64,000 bases of DNA from Agrococcus beijingensis (lineage in GTDB: Bacteria; Actinomycetota; Actinomycetes; Actinomycetales; Microbacteriaceae). Shown here one piece after another: positions 1 to 8,064 of the stretch. Below the pieces are notes generated by a model that saw only the letters and a list, made by a program, of their open reading frames with translations, made no database searches and was not told the DNA's origin. The stretch lies in NCBI RefSeq assembly GCF_030758955.1, contig NZ_CP132360.1, positions 1,954,692 to 2,018,691 of the forward strand, read 5' to 3'. The stretch's first letter is position 1, and each line of letters starts with the position of its first letter. The position numbers were made by a program, and so were the translations under genes.

Positions 1-1005
1 ACCGACTGGAACGGCCGCAACTCGCCGCTCTTCAACGACAACGTCGAGGTCGTGGGCCTCGACAACTACGCGGCGATCACCACCGACGACTCGCTGACCC
101 GAGAGCTGTTCGGCCGCTCGATCCGCAACAACGTCTACTACGTGCTGTTCGTGGTGCCGCTGCAGACTGCGCTCGCCCTCTTCCTGGCGGTGCAGGTGAA
201 CCGCCGCATGCTGAAGGCGAAGAGCTTCTTCCGCACCGCGTTCTACTTCCCGTCGGTGACCTCGTCGATCGCCATCACCGGCGTGTTCCTGTTCCTCTTC
301 TCGGCCACCGGCGTCGTCAACCGCATCCTCGGCTGGCTGAGCATCGAGGGCCCGAACTGGTTCGCCGACCCGCGCGGGGTCTTCCACATCCTGATGGGCG
401 GCGGTCAGCCTCCGCCCGGCTGGGATCAGCCGGGCTTCCTGGGCGTGACGCCATGGGACTGGGTCGCCGGCCCCTCCGTCGCGCAGGTCGTGCTGATCAC
501 GATGGCGGTCTTCACGACCTCAGGCACTTTCATGCTGCTGTTCCTCGCGGGCCTGCAGAACATCGGCGCCGAGGTCGGCGAGGCCGCGGTGATGGACGGC
601 GCCGGGCCGGTGCGCACGTTCTTCTCGGTCACGCTGCCGATGCTCAAGCCGACGCTCTTCACGGTGCTGACGCTCGGCCTCATCGGCACCTGGCAGGTCT
701 TCGATCAGGTCTACCTGACGCGCGGCACCCCGGCGGCGCCCACCCTGACGAGCCCCGCCTTCCTCGCCTTCACGCAGGCGTTCGACAACAACGAGCCCGG
801 CATCGCCGCGGCGATCGCGTTCGTGCTGTTCCTCATCATCATCGCGATGACGCTGATCCAGCGCTGGGCGCTCGCCGACCGCGACGCCAGCGGCATGGGC
901 AGGAAGCGCCGCCGCGGCAAGGGCGGCGACCCCGAGCTGGGCAGGGTCGCCGATGCGACCGCGCACGTGCAGGCCGGGTCGACCGGGACAGGAGGTGGGG
1001 TATGA
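1..1005 (+). CDS. sugar ABC transporter permease, MalF type (5' partial)
   Basis: Inner-membrane permease of a carbohydrate ABC importer (binding-protein-dependent transport family 1). The frame is open from the first base (TDWNGRNSPLFNDN...), so the start lies upstream of the window; the GTG at 52 is probably internal. Several hydrophobic spans are visible. The EAA loop that docks on the ATPase reads EVGEAAVMDGAGPVRTFFSV, followed by TLPMLKP, at about codons 190-215 of the visible frame. The C-terminus is a basic cytoplasmic tail. It overlaps the next permease by 4 bp (ATGA), so the two are translationally coupled and should form a heterodimer. The binding protein and probably the regulator lie outside the window; no cognate ATPase is seen here, as is common for importers that share MsiK. 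The substrate cannot be read from sequence. Confidence 0.93.
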   Translation, partial: TDWNGRNSPLFNDNVEVVGLDNYAAITTDDSLTRELFGRSIRNNVYYVLFVVPLQTALALFLAVQVNRRMLKAKSFFRTAFYFPSVTSSIAITGVFLFLFSATGVVNRILGWLSIEGPNWFADPRGVFHILMGGGQPPPGWDQPGFLGVTPWDWVAGPSVAQVVLITMAVFTTSGTFMLLFLAGLQNIGAEVGEAAVMDGAGPVRTFFSVTLPMLKPTLFTVLTLGLIGTWQVFDQVYLTRGTPAAPTLTSPAFLAFTQAFDNNEPGIAAAIAFVLFLIIIAMTLIQRWALADRDASGMGRKRRRGKGGDPELGRVADATAHVQAGSTGTGGGV

Positions 1006-1835
1006 AGGAGCGGGTCACCGGCGGGCTGATCGCCGGCTATGTCGTGCTCGTCGTGCTCGCGACGGTCTACATCTACCCCTTCGTGATCGCGATCATCGAC
1101 TCGTTCAAGACGGATGCCGAGGCCACGGCGGATCCCATGGGCCTGCTGCCGCAGACCTTCACGTTCGAGGCCTACGAGCGCCTCTTCTTCGGCACCGACC
1201 TGCCGATCTGGGCGGCCAACTCGGTCTTCATCACGGTGGTCGTCACCGTCTTCCGGGTGTTCTTCGACTCGCTGGCCGGCTACGCGCTGTCGCGGCTGCG
1301 GTTCCGTGGGCGCAACACGATCTTCGCGCTGTTCATCGCGGTGCTGGCCGTGCCCTCGGTGGTGCTGCTGATCCCCCGCTTCCTCGTCATCAAGGAGCTC
1401 GGGCTCTACGACAGCTACGGCGGCATGATCCTGCCGCTGCTGGCCGACGCGGCGGGCATCTTCATCATGAAGCAGTTCTTCGACTCGATCCCCGCGTCGA
1501 TCGAGGAGGCCGCGCGCATCGACGGGGCGGGGGTGTTCCGCACGTTCTGGTCGGTGACGCTGCCGATGGCGACGCCTGCCCTCATCACGCTGACGATCCT
1601 GTCGTTCCAGGGCTCCTGGAACGAGTTCGCGCACTTCATCATCTCCCGCCAGAGCCCAGAGCTCCACACGCTCACCACCGGCGTCGGCACGCTCATCTCG
1701 GGCGCACTGGGCTCGGGCAACCAGTTCCCGCTGAAGCTGGCCGCGGCCGTGCTGATGACGATCCCTGTCGCGATCGTCTTCTTCATCTTCCAGCGGCGCA
1801 TCATGTCGACCACCGAGGGGGCGGAGAAGGGGTAG
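1002..1835 (+). CDS. sugar ABC transporter permease, MalG type
   Basis: Second permease of the carbohydrate importer, 277 residues, the usual length for MalG-like subunits. The start is the ATG at 1002 overlapping the upstream stop, with GGAGGTGGGG just before it; longer readings of the frame are shadows inside the first permease. An N-terminal membrane span (GLIAGYVVLVVLATVYIYPF) is followed by the family loop SIEEAARIDGAGVFRTFWSV and TLPMATP near residues 165-190, which contacts the ATPase. The C-terminal span ends in RRIMSTTEGAEKG. It ends 6 bp before a convergent debranching-like gene, which fits alpha-glucoside or oligosaccharide uptake, but this link is only contextual. Confidence 0.95.
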   Translation: MKERVTGGLIAGYVVLVVLATVYIYPFVIAIIDSFKTDAEATADPMGLLPQTFTFEAYERLFFGTDLPIWAANSVFITVVVTVFRVFFDSLAGYALSRLRFRGRNTIFALFIAVLAVPSVVLLIPRFLVIKELGLYDSYGGMILPLLADAAGIFIMKQFFDSIPASIEEAARIDGAGVFRTFWSVTLPMATPALITLTILSFQGSWNEFAHFIISRQSPELHTLTTGVGTLISGALGSGNQFPLKLAAAVLMTIPVAIVFFIFQRRIMSTTEGAEKG

Positions 1836-1841
1836 CGCTGG

Positions 1842-3836
1842 TCAGCGCTGGTCGCCGGAGGGCTCGACCAGCCGCAGGTGGCCGCGGCGCGTGCGCGCAC
1901 CGCCCCGGGCGATGATCGACGGGGGCTCCGCCGAGGGCGTGGGCGAGGGCTGCGGATGCGCGGGCACAGGCTCGATCGGCGACTCGGCCGGGTGCTCGGC
2001 GGCCGGGTGCTCGGCTGCCGGGTGCTCGGCTGCCGGGTGTTCGGCTGCCAGCGCGCGGCGCACCGGCACGACCGCCGCGGCGCTGCCGGCGTGCGGGGAG
2101 CAGGTGCCGGGCAGCGCGATCGGCATGGCGGTCTCCGCGGGGCCGTGCCCGCTGTAGATCTCCGGCAGGCGGCCGTGGAACGCATCCGCCGCCCGTTCCA
2201 GCTGCTCGGCGAGCGCCTGCGCCTCGGCGCGCAGGCCGATGCGCAGCAGCCCCTCGACGGCGACCGCCGTGTCGACCGGCCGCACCGCGCCGGCGTGCTC
2301 GGCCAGCGGCCGGTAGCCGCGAGCGTCGGCGGCGAGCGTGCGCAGCCCGAAGCCCGAGCTCAGCCGCTCGTCGAGCAGCAGGCGCGCGACGATGCGCTCC
2401 TCGTCGCGGTCGAGCAGCGTCGATCCGAGCAGCTGGCCGAGTGCCGCGCCGAGCGTGGCGACCGGGGCCCCCGCGTCGTCGAGCGACGCCGCCGGGAAGC
2501 GCGCGCCGTCGCGCGTCACCCAGAACGCGGCGCGGAAGCGGCGCCGCAGGGCCTCGGCCCACGCCCGCCAGGGGTCGCCGTCGTCGCCGAGCGCGTCGAG
2601 CAGCGCCGCAGCGCCGACGGCCGCCCTGCAGGCCAGCGCCTGCACCGCCGCGTCGACGGGACCGGGCGAGCCCGTGGCCGCGTCGCGATCGGTCTGCGGC
2701 GACTGGAGGAAGCCGGTGCCGGAGTGCGCCCGCAGCCACCACAGCGCCGCGTGCAGCCCCAGCCGCAGCTCGCGCACCGTCTCGAGCGGCAGGCCGGCGC
2801 GCCAGGCGTCGTGCAGCAGCACGATCCACAGCGGCGTCTCGTCGAGCTCGCGCGTGAAGCTGGCCAGCCGCTCGGCGGGCCGCTGCGCCTCGAGCCGGTG
2901 CTGGCGCAGCTCGTGCAGGATCCGGCCAGGCTCCTCGCCGGTCGCGGGGTCGTGGCGCACGCCCTGTCGGGCCGTCAGCGTGCGCAGGGTGCCCTTGGCG
3001 ATGCGGGTGCCGAGCGGCAGCAGCAGCCGCGCCGCGGTCAGCGCCTCCCGTGCCGACAGGGTCAGGTGCCAGGGCGCCCCTGCCGCGAGGAATGCGCCGT
3101 GGCCGGCGTCGAGCAGGAGGCTCTCGAGGTCGGCCACGGCTCGTCGACTCCACCGGTCGGTGCTGGCGCGGCCCGTGGGCTCGACCGCGGTACATGGCGC
3201 CCCCACCAGCACGCCCCGCACCGCGAGCGTGAGGTCCTCGAGCTCGAGCTCGAGCTCGAGCGTGCACCAGTCGGCCGGGCGCAGGATGCGATCGGCCGAG
3301 AGCACCACGCGATCGTCGACGACGGCGAGCTCGCCGCCGCGGCCGCGCACGCGCAGCGAACGGGTGCCGTCGGTGATGGTCACCACCCCGCGCTCGAGCT
3401 GCACGTCGACGCCCGCGACGGTCGCGCGACCCGAGCGCACGTCGGCGATGCGCGCGAACGCGATCTCGAAGGCGAGCTCGATCGACGCCGCGATCGGCTG
3501 GTCGCCGTCGTTGGCGACCGTCGCGCGCTCGACGACGCCGCCGGGGGTGACCTCGCGGGTGCGCTCGACGCGGGGCCGGGTGAGGTCGCGGACCGGCTCC
3601 GAGCCCCGGAACGAGGCACCACCGGGCTCGAGGGTGGCGGCGAGCCGCTCGACCCGCTCGCGGTCGACCAGCAGCTCGAGCGCCCGCAGGTAGCGCCACT
3701 CGCCGTGGAAGGCGCCGTGCACCGGGCTCGAGCCCATCGAGCCGTCGTGGTGCGACCACACCTGGGTCGGCGCTGCCAGCACGACGAGCGGCTCGGGCAG
3801 CGGCGGGGGGCTGGCCCCGAGCTCGTGCTGACCCAT
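1842..3836 (-). CDS. glycogen debranching-like protein (amylo-alpha-1,6-glucosidase family)
   Basis: About 664 residues. The first third is the beta-rich glycogen-debranching N-terminal domain (VVLAAPTQVWSHHDGSMGSS, then FRGSEPVRDLTRPRVERTREV). The second part is helical with alternating helices and the motif SGTGFLQSPQTDRD, as in (alpha/alpha)6 glycosidases of this family. The likely role is hydrolysis of alpha-1,6 branches or storage glucans, but I could not place the catalytic acids with certainty. Start: ATG codons lie at 3839 and 3836 behind GGGAGAGG; 3836 has the better spacing. The C-terminal tail carries a fourfold AEHPA repeat and a Pro-rich stretch not expected in the family. The gene converges on the sugar permeases and may act on the imported sugar. 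Confidence 0.8.
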   Translation of the reverse strand: MGQHELGASPPPLPEPLVVLAAPTQVWSHHDGSMGSSPVHGAFHGEWRYLRALELLVDRERVERLAATLEPGGASFRGSEPVRDLTRPRVERTREVTPGGVVERATVANDGDQPIAASIELAFEIAFARIADVRSGRATVAGVDVQLERGVVTITDGTRSLRVRGRGGELAVVDDRVVLSADRILRPADWCTLELELELEDLTLAVRGVLVGAPCTAVEPTGRASTDRWSRRAVADLESLLLDAGHGAFLAAGAPWHLTLSAREALTAARLLLPLGTRIAKGTLRTLTARQGVRHDPATGEEPGRILHELRQHRLEAQRPAERLASFTRELDETPLWIVLLHDAWRAGLPLETVRELRLGLHAALWWLRAHSGTGFLQSPQTDRDAATGSPGPVDAAVQALACRAAVGAAALLDALGDDGDPWRAWAEALRRRFRAAFWVTRDGARFPAASLDDAGAPVATLGAALGQLLGSTLLDRDEERIVARLLLDERLSSGFGLRTLAADARGYRPLAEHAGAVRPVDTAVAVEGLLRIGLRAEAQALAEQLERAADAFHGRLPEIYSGHGPAETAMPIALPGTCSPHAGSAAAVVPVRRALAAEHPAAEHPAAEHPAAEHPAESPIEPVPAHPQPSPTPSAEPPSIIARGGARTRRGHLRLVEPSGDQR
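1989..2048. repeat. four tandem 15-bp units coding for AEHPA
   Basis: Four consecutive 15-bp units of the form CGGGTGCTCGGCNGC (the last has GTT for GCT) encode, on the minus strand, Ala-Glu-His-Pro-Ala repeats in the C-terminal tail of the debranching-like protein. Units of this size change copy number by slippage without breaking the frame. Confidence 0.9.
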
Positions 3837-3908
3837 CATGCCTCTCCCGTCGAGCGGTTGGGCGCCACGGTAGCCGCGCGGGCGACGGGTGGCGCCCAAG
3901 GCAGCGTC

Positions 3909-3929
3909 AGGCTTCTCCGACGGAAGCCT
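3909..3929 (-). terminator. hairpin downstream of the MFS gene
   Basis: AGGCTTC and GAAGCCT form a 7-bp stem with a 7-nt loop, 40-60 bp beyond the MFS stop codon and upstream of the debranching-like gene. No T-run follows, so this is a possible GC-rich actinobacterial terminator only. Nothing else is seen in the 132-bp gap 3837-3968. Confidence 0.45.
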
Positions 3930-3968
3930 CAGCGCCGGCGCGCGGCACGGGCGGCGCCGCAGCCGCGG

Positions 3969-5378
3969 CTACAGCGAAGGGTTGCGCGCGTCGTAGGCGA
4001 GGAACGAGCGCTGCGTGCGCGTGACGACCGCGATGAGCGCGACGATCAGGATGCCGCCGAACAGCGGCGGCGCCCAGAGCGCGAGCATCGTGGCGACCGC
4101 GCCGACGTAGAGGTCGCCCAGTCGCGGCCCGCCCGCCACCACCACCGTGAACAGGCCCTGGGTGCGGCCGCGCATCTCGTCGGGGGTGGCCGCCAGCAGC
4201 ATCGTCGAGCGGAAGATCGCGCTGATCTCGTCGCTCGCGCCCATGCCGGCCATCGCCAGCGCGGCGGCGACGAGGGCCGGCCGCGCGACCTGCGACCACT
4301 CCGCGCTCACGGCGGCACCCCATCCGATCGTCTGCACGACCAGCACGAGCCCGAACAGCAGCACGAAGCCGCCGTAGACGGTGATCGCGCGCGCGATCGC
4401 GACGCCGTGCCGGTGCACGTGCGCGACCGGGCCGGAGAAGAGGCTGGCGAGCAGCGTGCCCACGGCGCCGGCCGCCGTCAGCACGCCCACCGTGATCGGG
4501 CCGCCGCCGACGACGAGCGCGCCGACCGCCGGCAGCAGCGCGTAGGGGCGGCCGAACGTCATCGCGATGATGTCGACGACGAACGACATGCGGATGTTCG
4601 GGGCGGTGCGCAGGAACCGGTAGCCGTCGCGCAGCGACTCCAGTCCCGGCCTGGCGACCGCGCCGAGCGGCGGCAGCTTGGGCAGGCCGACGATGCCGAT
4701 GAAGCCGGCGGTGAACAGCGCGGCGTCGATCGCGAAGGTCAGCGGCAGCCCGACCAGCGCGACGAGCACGCCGGCGGCGGCCGGGCCGATCGTGAGCATG
4801 ATGCCGATCGCGATGCCGTTGAGCGCCGCGGCCCGCGAGATGAGGTGGGTCGGCAGCAGTCGCGGCGTCACCGCCGAGCGGGTGGCGCCCGAGACGGTGG
4901 CCGCGATCGTGTTGATCGTCGCGAGCACGTAGAGCGGCCAGATCGGCGCCCGCTCGCCGCCGTCGACGAGCGCGGCGTCCCACGCCGACAGCCCGACCAG
5001 TCCCAGCACCGCGGCCCAGCCGGTCAGGCTCGAGACCAGCAGCACCGCGCGGCGGTCGAAGGCGTCGGCCAGCATGCCGCCCCAGAGGCCGGCGACGACC
5101 ATCGGCAGCAGCGCGACACCGGCGACGAGCGCGACCATCAGCGTGCTGCCGGTCATGTCGAACACCTGCAGGCCCACCGCGACCACCGTCATCTGCGCGC
5201 CGATGCCGCTGATGGTGTTGCCGATCCAGAGGCGCGCGAACGCGGGGGAGGCCCGCAGCGGCGCCAGGTCGACCATGCGGCGGCGGCGCACCGGCTCGGC
5301 AGAGCCGCTCTCGCGCGGATCGAGCTCGAGCGCCGCGGGCGGCAGGATGGCGTGGTCGCCGGTGGCGGGATCGCTCAC
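3969..5378 (-). CDS. MFS transporter (MFS_3, EntS-like exporter)
   Basis: 469-residue major facilitator with about twelve hydrophobic spans, close to the family length. After a roughly 40-residue charged N-terminus, the first span begins at ASPAFARLWIGNTISGIGAQ, the typical opening of the enterobactin-exporter-like MFS_3 group. GMLADAFDRRAVLL is the conserved loop 2-3 motif, and RGRTQGLFTVV is the repeated loop in the second half. It starts with GTG at 5378, 99 bp after hemA on the same strand, so co-transcription with hemA is possible. A role in exporting a tetrapyrrole, siderophore or drug is plausible from position and family but cannot be assigned from sequence. Confidence 0.85.
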   Translation of the reverse strand: MSDPATGDHAILPPAALELDPRESGSAEPVRRRRMVDLAPLRASPAFARLWIGNTISGIGAQMTVVAVGLQVFDMTGSTLMVALVAGVALLPMVVAGLWGGMLADAFDRRAVLLVSSLTGWAAVLGLVGLSAWDAALVDGGERAPIWPLYVLATINTIAATVSGATRSAVTPRLLPTHLISRAAALNGIAIGIMLTIGPAAAGVLVALVGLPLTFAIDAALFTAGFIGIVGLPKLPPLGAVARPGLESLRDGYRFLRTAPNIRMSFVVDIIAMTFGRPYALLPAVGALVVGGGPITVGVLTAAGAVGTLLASLFSGPVAHVHRHGVAIARAITVYGGFVLLFGLVLVVQTIGWGAAVSAEWSQVARPALVAAALAMAGMGASDEISAIFRSTMLLAATPDEMRGRTQGLFTVVVAGGPRLGDLYVGAVATMLALWAPPLFGGILIVALIAVVTRTQRSFLAYDARNPSL

Positions 5379-5477
5379 GCGGCGCGGAGGCCGAGGCCGA
5401 GGCCGCGGCCGCGGTCGTGGCGGGCGCCGACTCGACCGCCGAGGCCCGAAGGGGCGGCTCGCAGCTCCACCTGGCGC

Positions 5478-6848
5478 CTACGCGACGTCGTTGATGCCGT
5501 AGAGCGTGTCGATCGCCGAGAGGAAGTCGTCGTGGCGACCCTCGGCGGCCAGCTGGCGTGCGCGGACCGTCGGCTTGTGCAGCACGACGCCGGCGAAGTG
5601 CCGCAGCGCCTGCTCGGCGAGCCTGCGCTCCTCCTCGGTGCCGCGCTTGCCGATGCGCTGGAGCTCGGCGTGCATGGCCTCCTGCACGTGCTCGCGCAGG
5701 GCGGCGATGGCGGGCCCGAGCCGCTGCTCGGCGGTGCCGCGCTCGAAGCGCTGCGCGGCCTTGCGCACGAGGTCGCGGGCGTCCTCTGTGGCGGTGAGGT
5801 GCTCGAGCGGCGCGTGCAGGCGGATCGTCTCGAGGTCGAGCAGCTGCACGCCGCGCACGGTGGCGACGTCGGGGTCGACGTTGCGCGGCATGCCCATGTC
5901 GACGACGAGCTGCGCCGTCCGCCCGTGCTCGACGGGGCACGAGGCGTCGCCGTGCAGGCCGTCGGGGTGCACCGGGCAGGTGCCGGCGTCGCCGAGGGCG
6001 ACCGGGCAGGCGGATGCGTCGTGGTCGTCGACCTCGTCGCCCGGGAAGGCGTGGGTGGCCGAGAGCTGCGCCCGGCCGGCGCGCAGCAGGGCGGCGTCGA
6101 CCACGTACTCCTCGGCGCTCGTGCAGGTGACGATGACGTCGGCGCTCGCGGCGGCGAGAGCGGCGTCGGGGGGGTCGACGTAGCCGATCGCGTGGCTGCG
6201 GGCGAAGCCCTCGCCGCGGTTCGACGGGCTCCACACCTCGATGTGCGAGGCGCCGCGGCGGCGCAGCTCGGCGAGCGAGACGCCCGCGAAGCGGCCGGTG
6301 CCGACGAGCAGCACGCGGGCGCCGGCGAGGTCGACGCTGCTGCTGGCCAGGTCGAGCGCGAGGCGCACGATCGAGCGGCCCGCCTCGCCGAGCCCGGTGC
6401 GGTTCTTGATGCCACGCTGCGTCTCCGAGGCACGCTGGAAGAGGCGCTCGAGGTCGGGCGAGGTGGTGCCGGCGTCGCGCGCGGAGGCGAGCGCTCGGCG
6501 CACCTGCCCGGCGATCTCGCCCTCGCCGATGACGACCGACTCGAGGCCCGAGGCGACGGCGAAGAGGTGCTCGGCGGCGCGCACGTCGGCGAGCGGCTCG
6601 AGCGACTCCGGGTGGTGGAACCCCAGCGCATCCGCCGCCGCGGTCTGGGCGATGCCGGCCGCATCGTCGGCCTCGGCGTCGACGTCGAGGTAGACCTCGA
6701 AGCGGTTGCAGGTCGAGACGACCACGGCCCCGTCGATCGAGGGGTGCGCGGCGAAGGAGGTGGGCAGCTGCGCGGCGTCGGCGGACGACAGCGCCTCGAG
6801 GGCGGTGAAGTCGGCGTTCCTATGGCTCGCCGTCAGGCAGATGAGCAC
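5478..6848 (-). CDS. hemA: glutamyl-tRNA reductase with a Cys-Pro-Val-rich insertion
   Basis: Reduces glutamyl-tRNA(Glu) to glutamate-1-semialdehyde with NADPH, the first committed step of C5 haem synthesis, in the cytosol. 456 residues. The N-terminal catalytic domain has the nucleophile Cys47 in VVVSTCNRFEVY and the signature GLESVVIGEGEIAGQV (101-116). The Rossmann NADPH site is VLLVGTGRFAG (179-189). The C-terminal dimerisation helices follow residue 365. Unusually, about 45 residues (around 265-310, between the Rossmann strand and VVDMGMPRNVDP) are inserted. They contain three CPV motifs at Cys281, Cys291 and Cys304 with nearby His residues 276, 294, 299 and 308, resembling Cys-Pro haem-regulatory motifs. 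hemA diverges from hemE across a 103-bp region with a perfect 20-bp palindrome. Confidence 0.96.
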   Translation of the reverse strand: MLICLTASHRNADFTALEALSSADAAQLPTSFAAHPSIDGAVVVSTCNRFEVYLDVDAEADDAAGIAQTAAADALGFHHPESLEPLADVRAAEHLFAVASGLESVVIGEGEIAGQVRRALASARDAGTTSPDLERLFQRASETQRGIKNRTGLGEAGRSIVRLALDLASSSVDLAGARVLLVGTGRFAGVSLAELRRRGASHIEVWSPSNRGEGFARSHAIGYVDPPDAALAAASADVIVTCTSAEEYVVDAALLRAGRAQLSATHAFPGDEVDDHDASACPVALGDAGTCPVHPDGLHGDASCPVEHGRTAQLVVDMGMPRNVDPDVATVRGVQLLDLETIRLHAPLEHLTATEDARDLVRKAAQRFERGTAEQRLGPAIAALREHVQEAMHAELQRIGKRGTEEERRLAEQALRHFAGVVLHKPTVRARQLAAEGRHDDFLSAIDTLYGINDVA

Positions 6849-6873
6849 CGACCCATCCTACCGGCTCGGGCGC

Positions 6874-6893
6874 GTGCTCGGGCGCCCGAGCAC
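6874..6893. promoter_or_regulatory. perfect 20-bp palindrome between hemA and hemE
   Basis: GTGCTCGGGCGCCCGAGCAC is an exact palindrome. It lies 25 bp upstream of the hemA start codon and 58 bp upstream of hemE in their shared divergent control region. It could be an operator for both directions. A transcript hairpin in the hemA leader is the alternative. No known operator consensus was matched. Confidence 0.5.
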
Positions 6894-6951
6894 ATAGCGG
6901 AATGCTAGGCAGCGGGCGGCGCGACGCGCCCGGAGGTGGGAGACTGGGGCA

Positions 6952-8064
6952 ATGCCTGCGCTGCGCGACGATCACCCCCTCCACAGCCGCACGAACGCCT
7001 CCGGGCTGGTGCGGGCGTACCGCGGCGACCGCCCCGAGATCACGCCGGTCTGGTTCATGCGGCAGGCAGGGCGCTCGCTGCCCGAGTACCGCGAGCTGCG
7101 CCAGCGCACCGACCGCCCGGGCCGCAACATGCTCGACACCTGCCTCGACCCGGCGCTCGCGAGCGAGATCACGCTGCAGCCCGTGCGCCGCCACGGCGTC
7201 GACGCGGCCATCTTCTTCAGCGACATCATGGTGCCGCTGCGCCTGGTCGGCGTCGACGTGACGATCGAGCCGGGCGTCGGCCCGGTGATGGGCAGCGCGA
7301 TCCGCACCCCCGAGGACGTCGACCGGCTCGTCGCCCTCGACCCCGCGGTGCTCGACGAGGCGCTCGAGCCCGTGCGCGAGGGCGTGCGCCAGACCGTCGC
7401 GGGCCTCGCCGAGATCGGCGACGGCTCGACGCCGCTGATCGGCTTCGCCGGCGCCCCCTTCACGCTCGCCGCCTACCTGATCGCCGGCCGCCCCTCGAAG
7501 GACCACCTCGAGGCGCGCACGCTCATGCGCTCGCACCCCGATGCCTGGGATCGCCTGAGCCGCTGGGCGGGCGACGTCACCGGCCGGTTCCTGCGCGCGC
7601 AGGTCGAGGAGGGCGCCTCGGCCGCTCAGCTGTTCGACTCGTGGGCGGGCTCGCTGCCGCTCGAGCAGTACCGCGAGCACGTCGCCCCCGCCTCGCGCCT
7701 GGCGCTCGACGCGGTGCGCGACCTCACCGACGCCGCGGGCCGCCGCGTGCCGCTCGTGCACTTCGGCGTCGGCGCCGGCGAGCTCTACAGCGCGATGGAC
7801 CTCGACGTCGACGCGGTCGGCGTCGACTGGCGGGTACCGCTCGACGTGGCGCTCGAGCGCATCGACGCCGACGTGACGGTGCAGGGCAACCTCGACCCGG
7901 CCGTGCTCGGCGCGCCCTGGGAGATCGTCGAGGCGGCCATCGACCACGTCATGATGGCCGGCTCCGTCGCCCGTGCGCACGTGTTCAACCTCGGCCACGG
8001 CGTGCCCCCGACCACCGACCCGGCGGTGCTGACGCGCATCGTGCAGGCGGTGCACGCGCGGTGA
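6952..8064 (+). CDS. hemE: uroporphyrinogen decarboxylase
   Basis: Decarboxylates the four acetate side chains of uroporphyrinogen III to coproporphyrinogen III. 370 residues, the usual size. Signature residues are seen in TPVWFMRQAGRSLPEYREL (31-49, Arg37 and Arg41 bind substrate) and AAIFFSDIMVPL, whose Asp is the essential catalytic residue. GFAGAPFTLAAYLI is the second family signature, and FNLGHGVPPTTDP is the conserved C-terminal motif. The ATG at 6952 has GGAGGTGGG upstream. First gene of a rightward haem operon; its stop overlaps the GTG start of hemY. Confidence 0.97.
   Translation: MPALRDDHPLHSRTNASGLVRAYRGDRPEITPVWFMRQAGRSLPEYRELRQRTDRPGRNMLDTCLDPALASEITLQPVRRHGVDAAIFFSDIMVPLRLVGVDVTIEPGVGPVMGSAIRTPEDVDRLVALDPAVLDEALEPVREGVRQTVAGLAEIGDGSTPLIGFAGAPFTLAAYLIAGRPSKDHLEARTLMRSHPDAWDRLSRWAGDVTGRFLRAQVEEGASAAQLFDSWAGSLPLEQYREHVAPASRLALDAVRDLTDAAGRRVPLVHFGVGAGELYSAMDLDVDAVGVDWRVPLDVALERIDADVTVQGNLDPAVLGAPWEIVEAAIDHVMMAGSVARAHVFNLGHGVPPTTDPAVLTRIVQAVHAR

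Noticed and set aside
1878..6908. A 1676-codon open frame running opposite to the debranching-like, MFS and hemA genes
   Set aside because: It is a shadow frame produced by the very high GC content. Its composition is Arg/Ala/Gly/Glu noise without domains, while the opposite strand has recognisable proteins.
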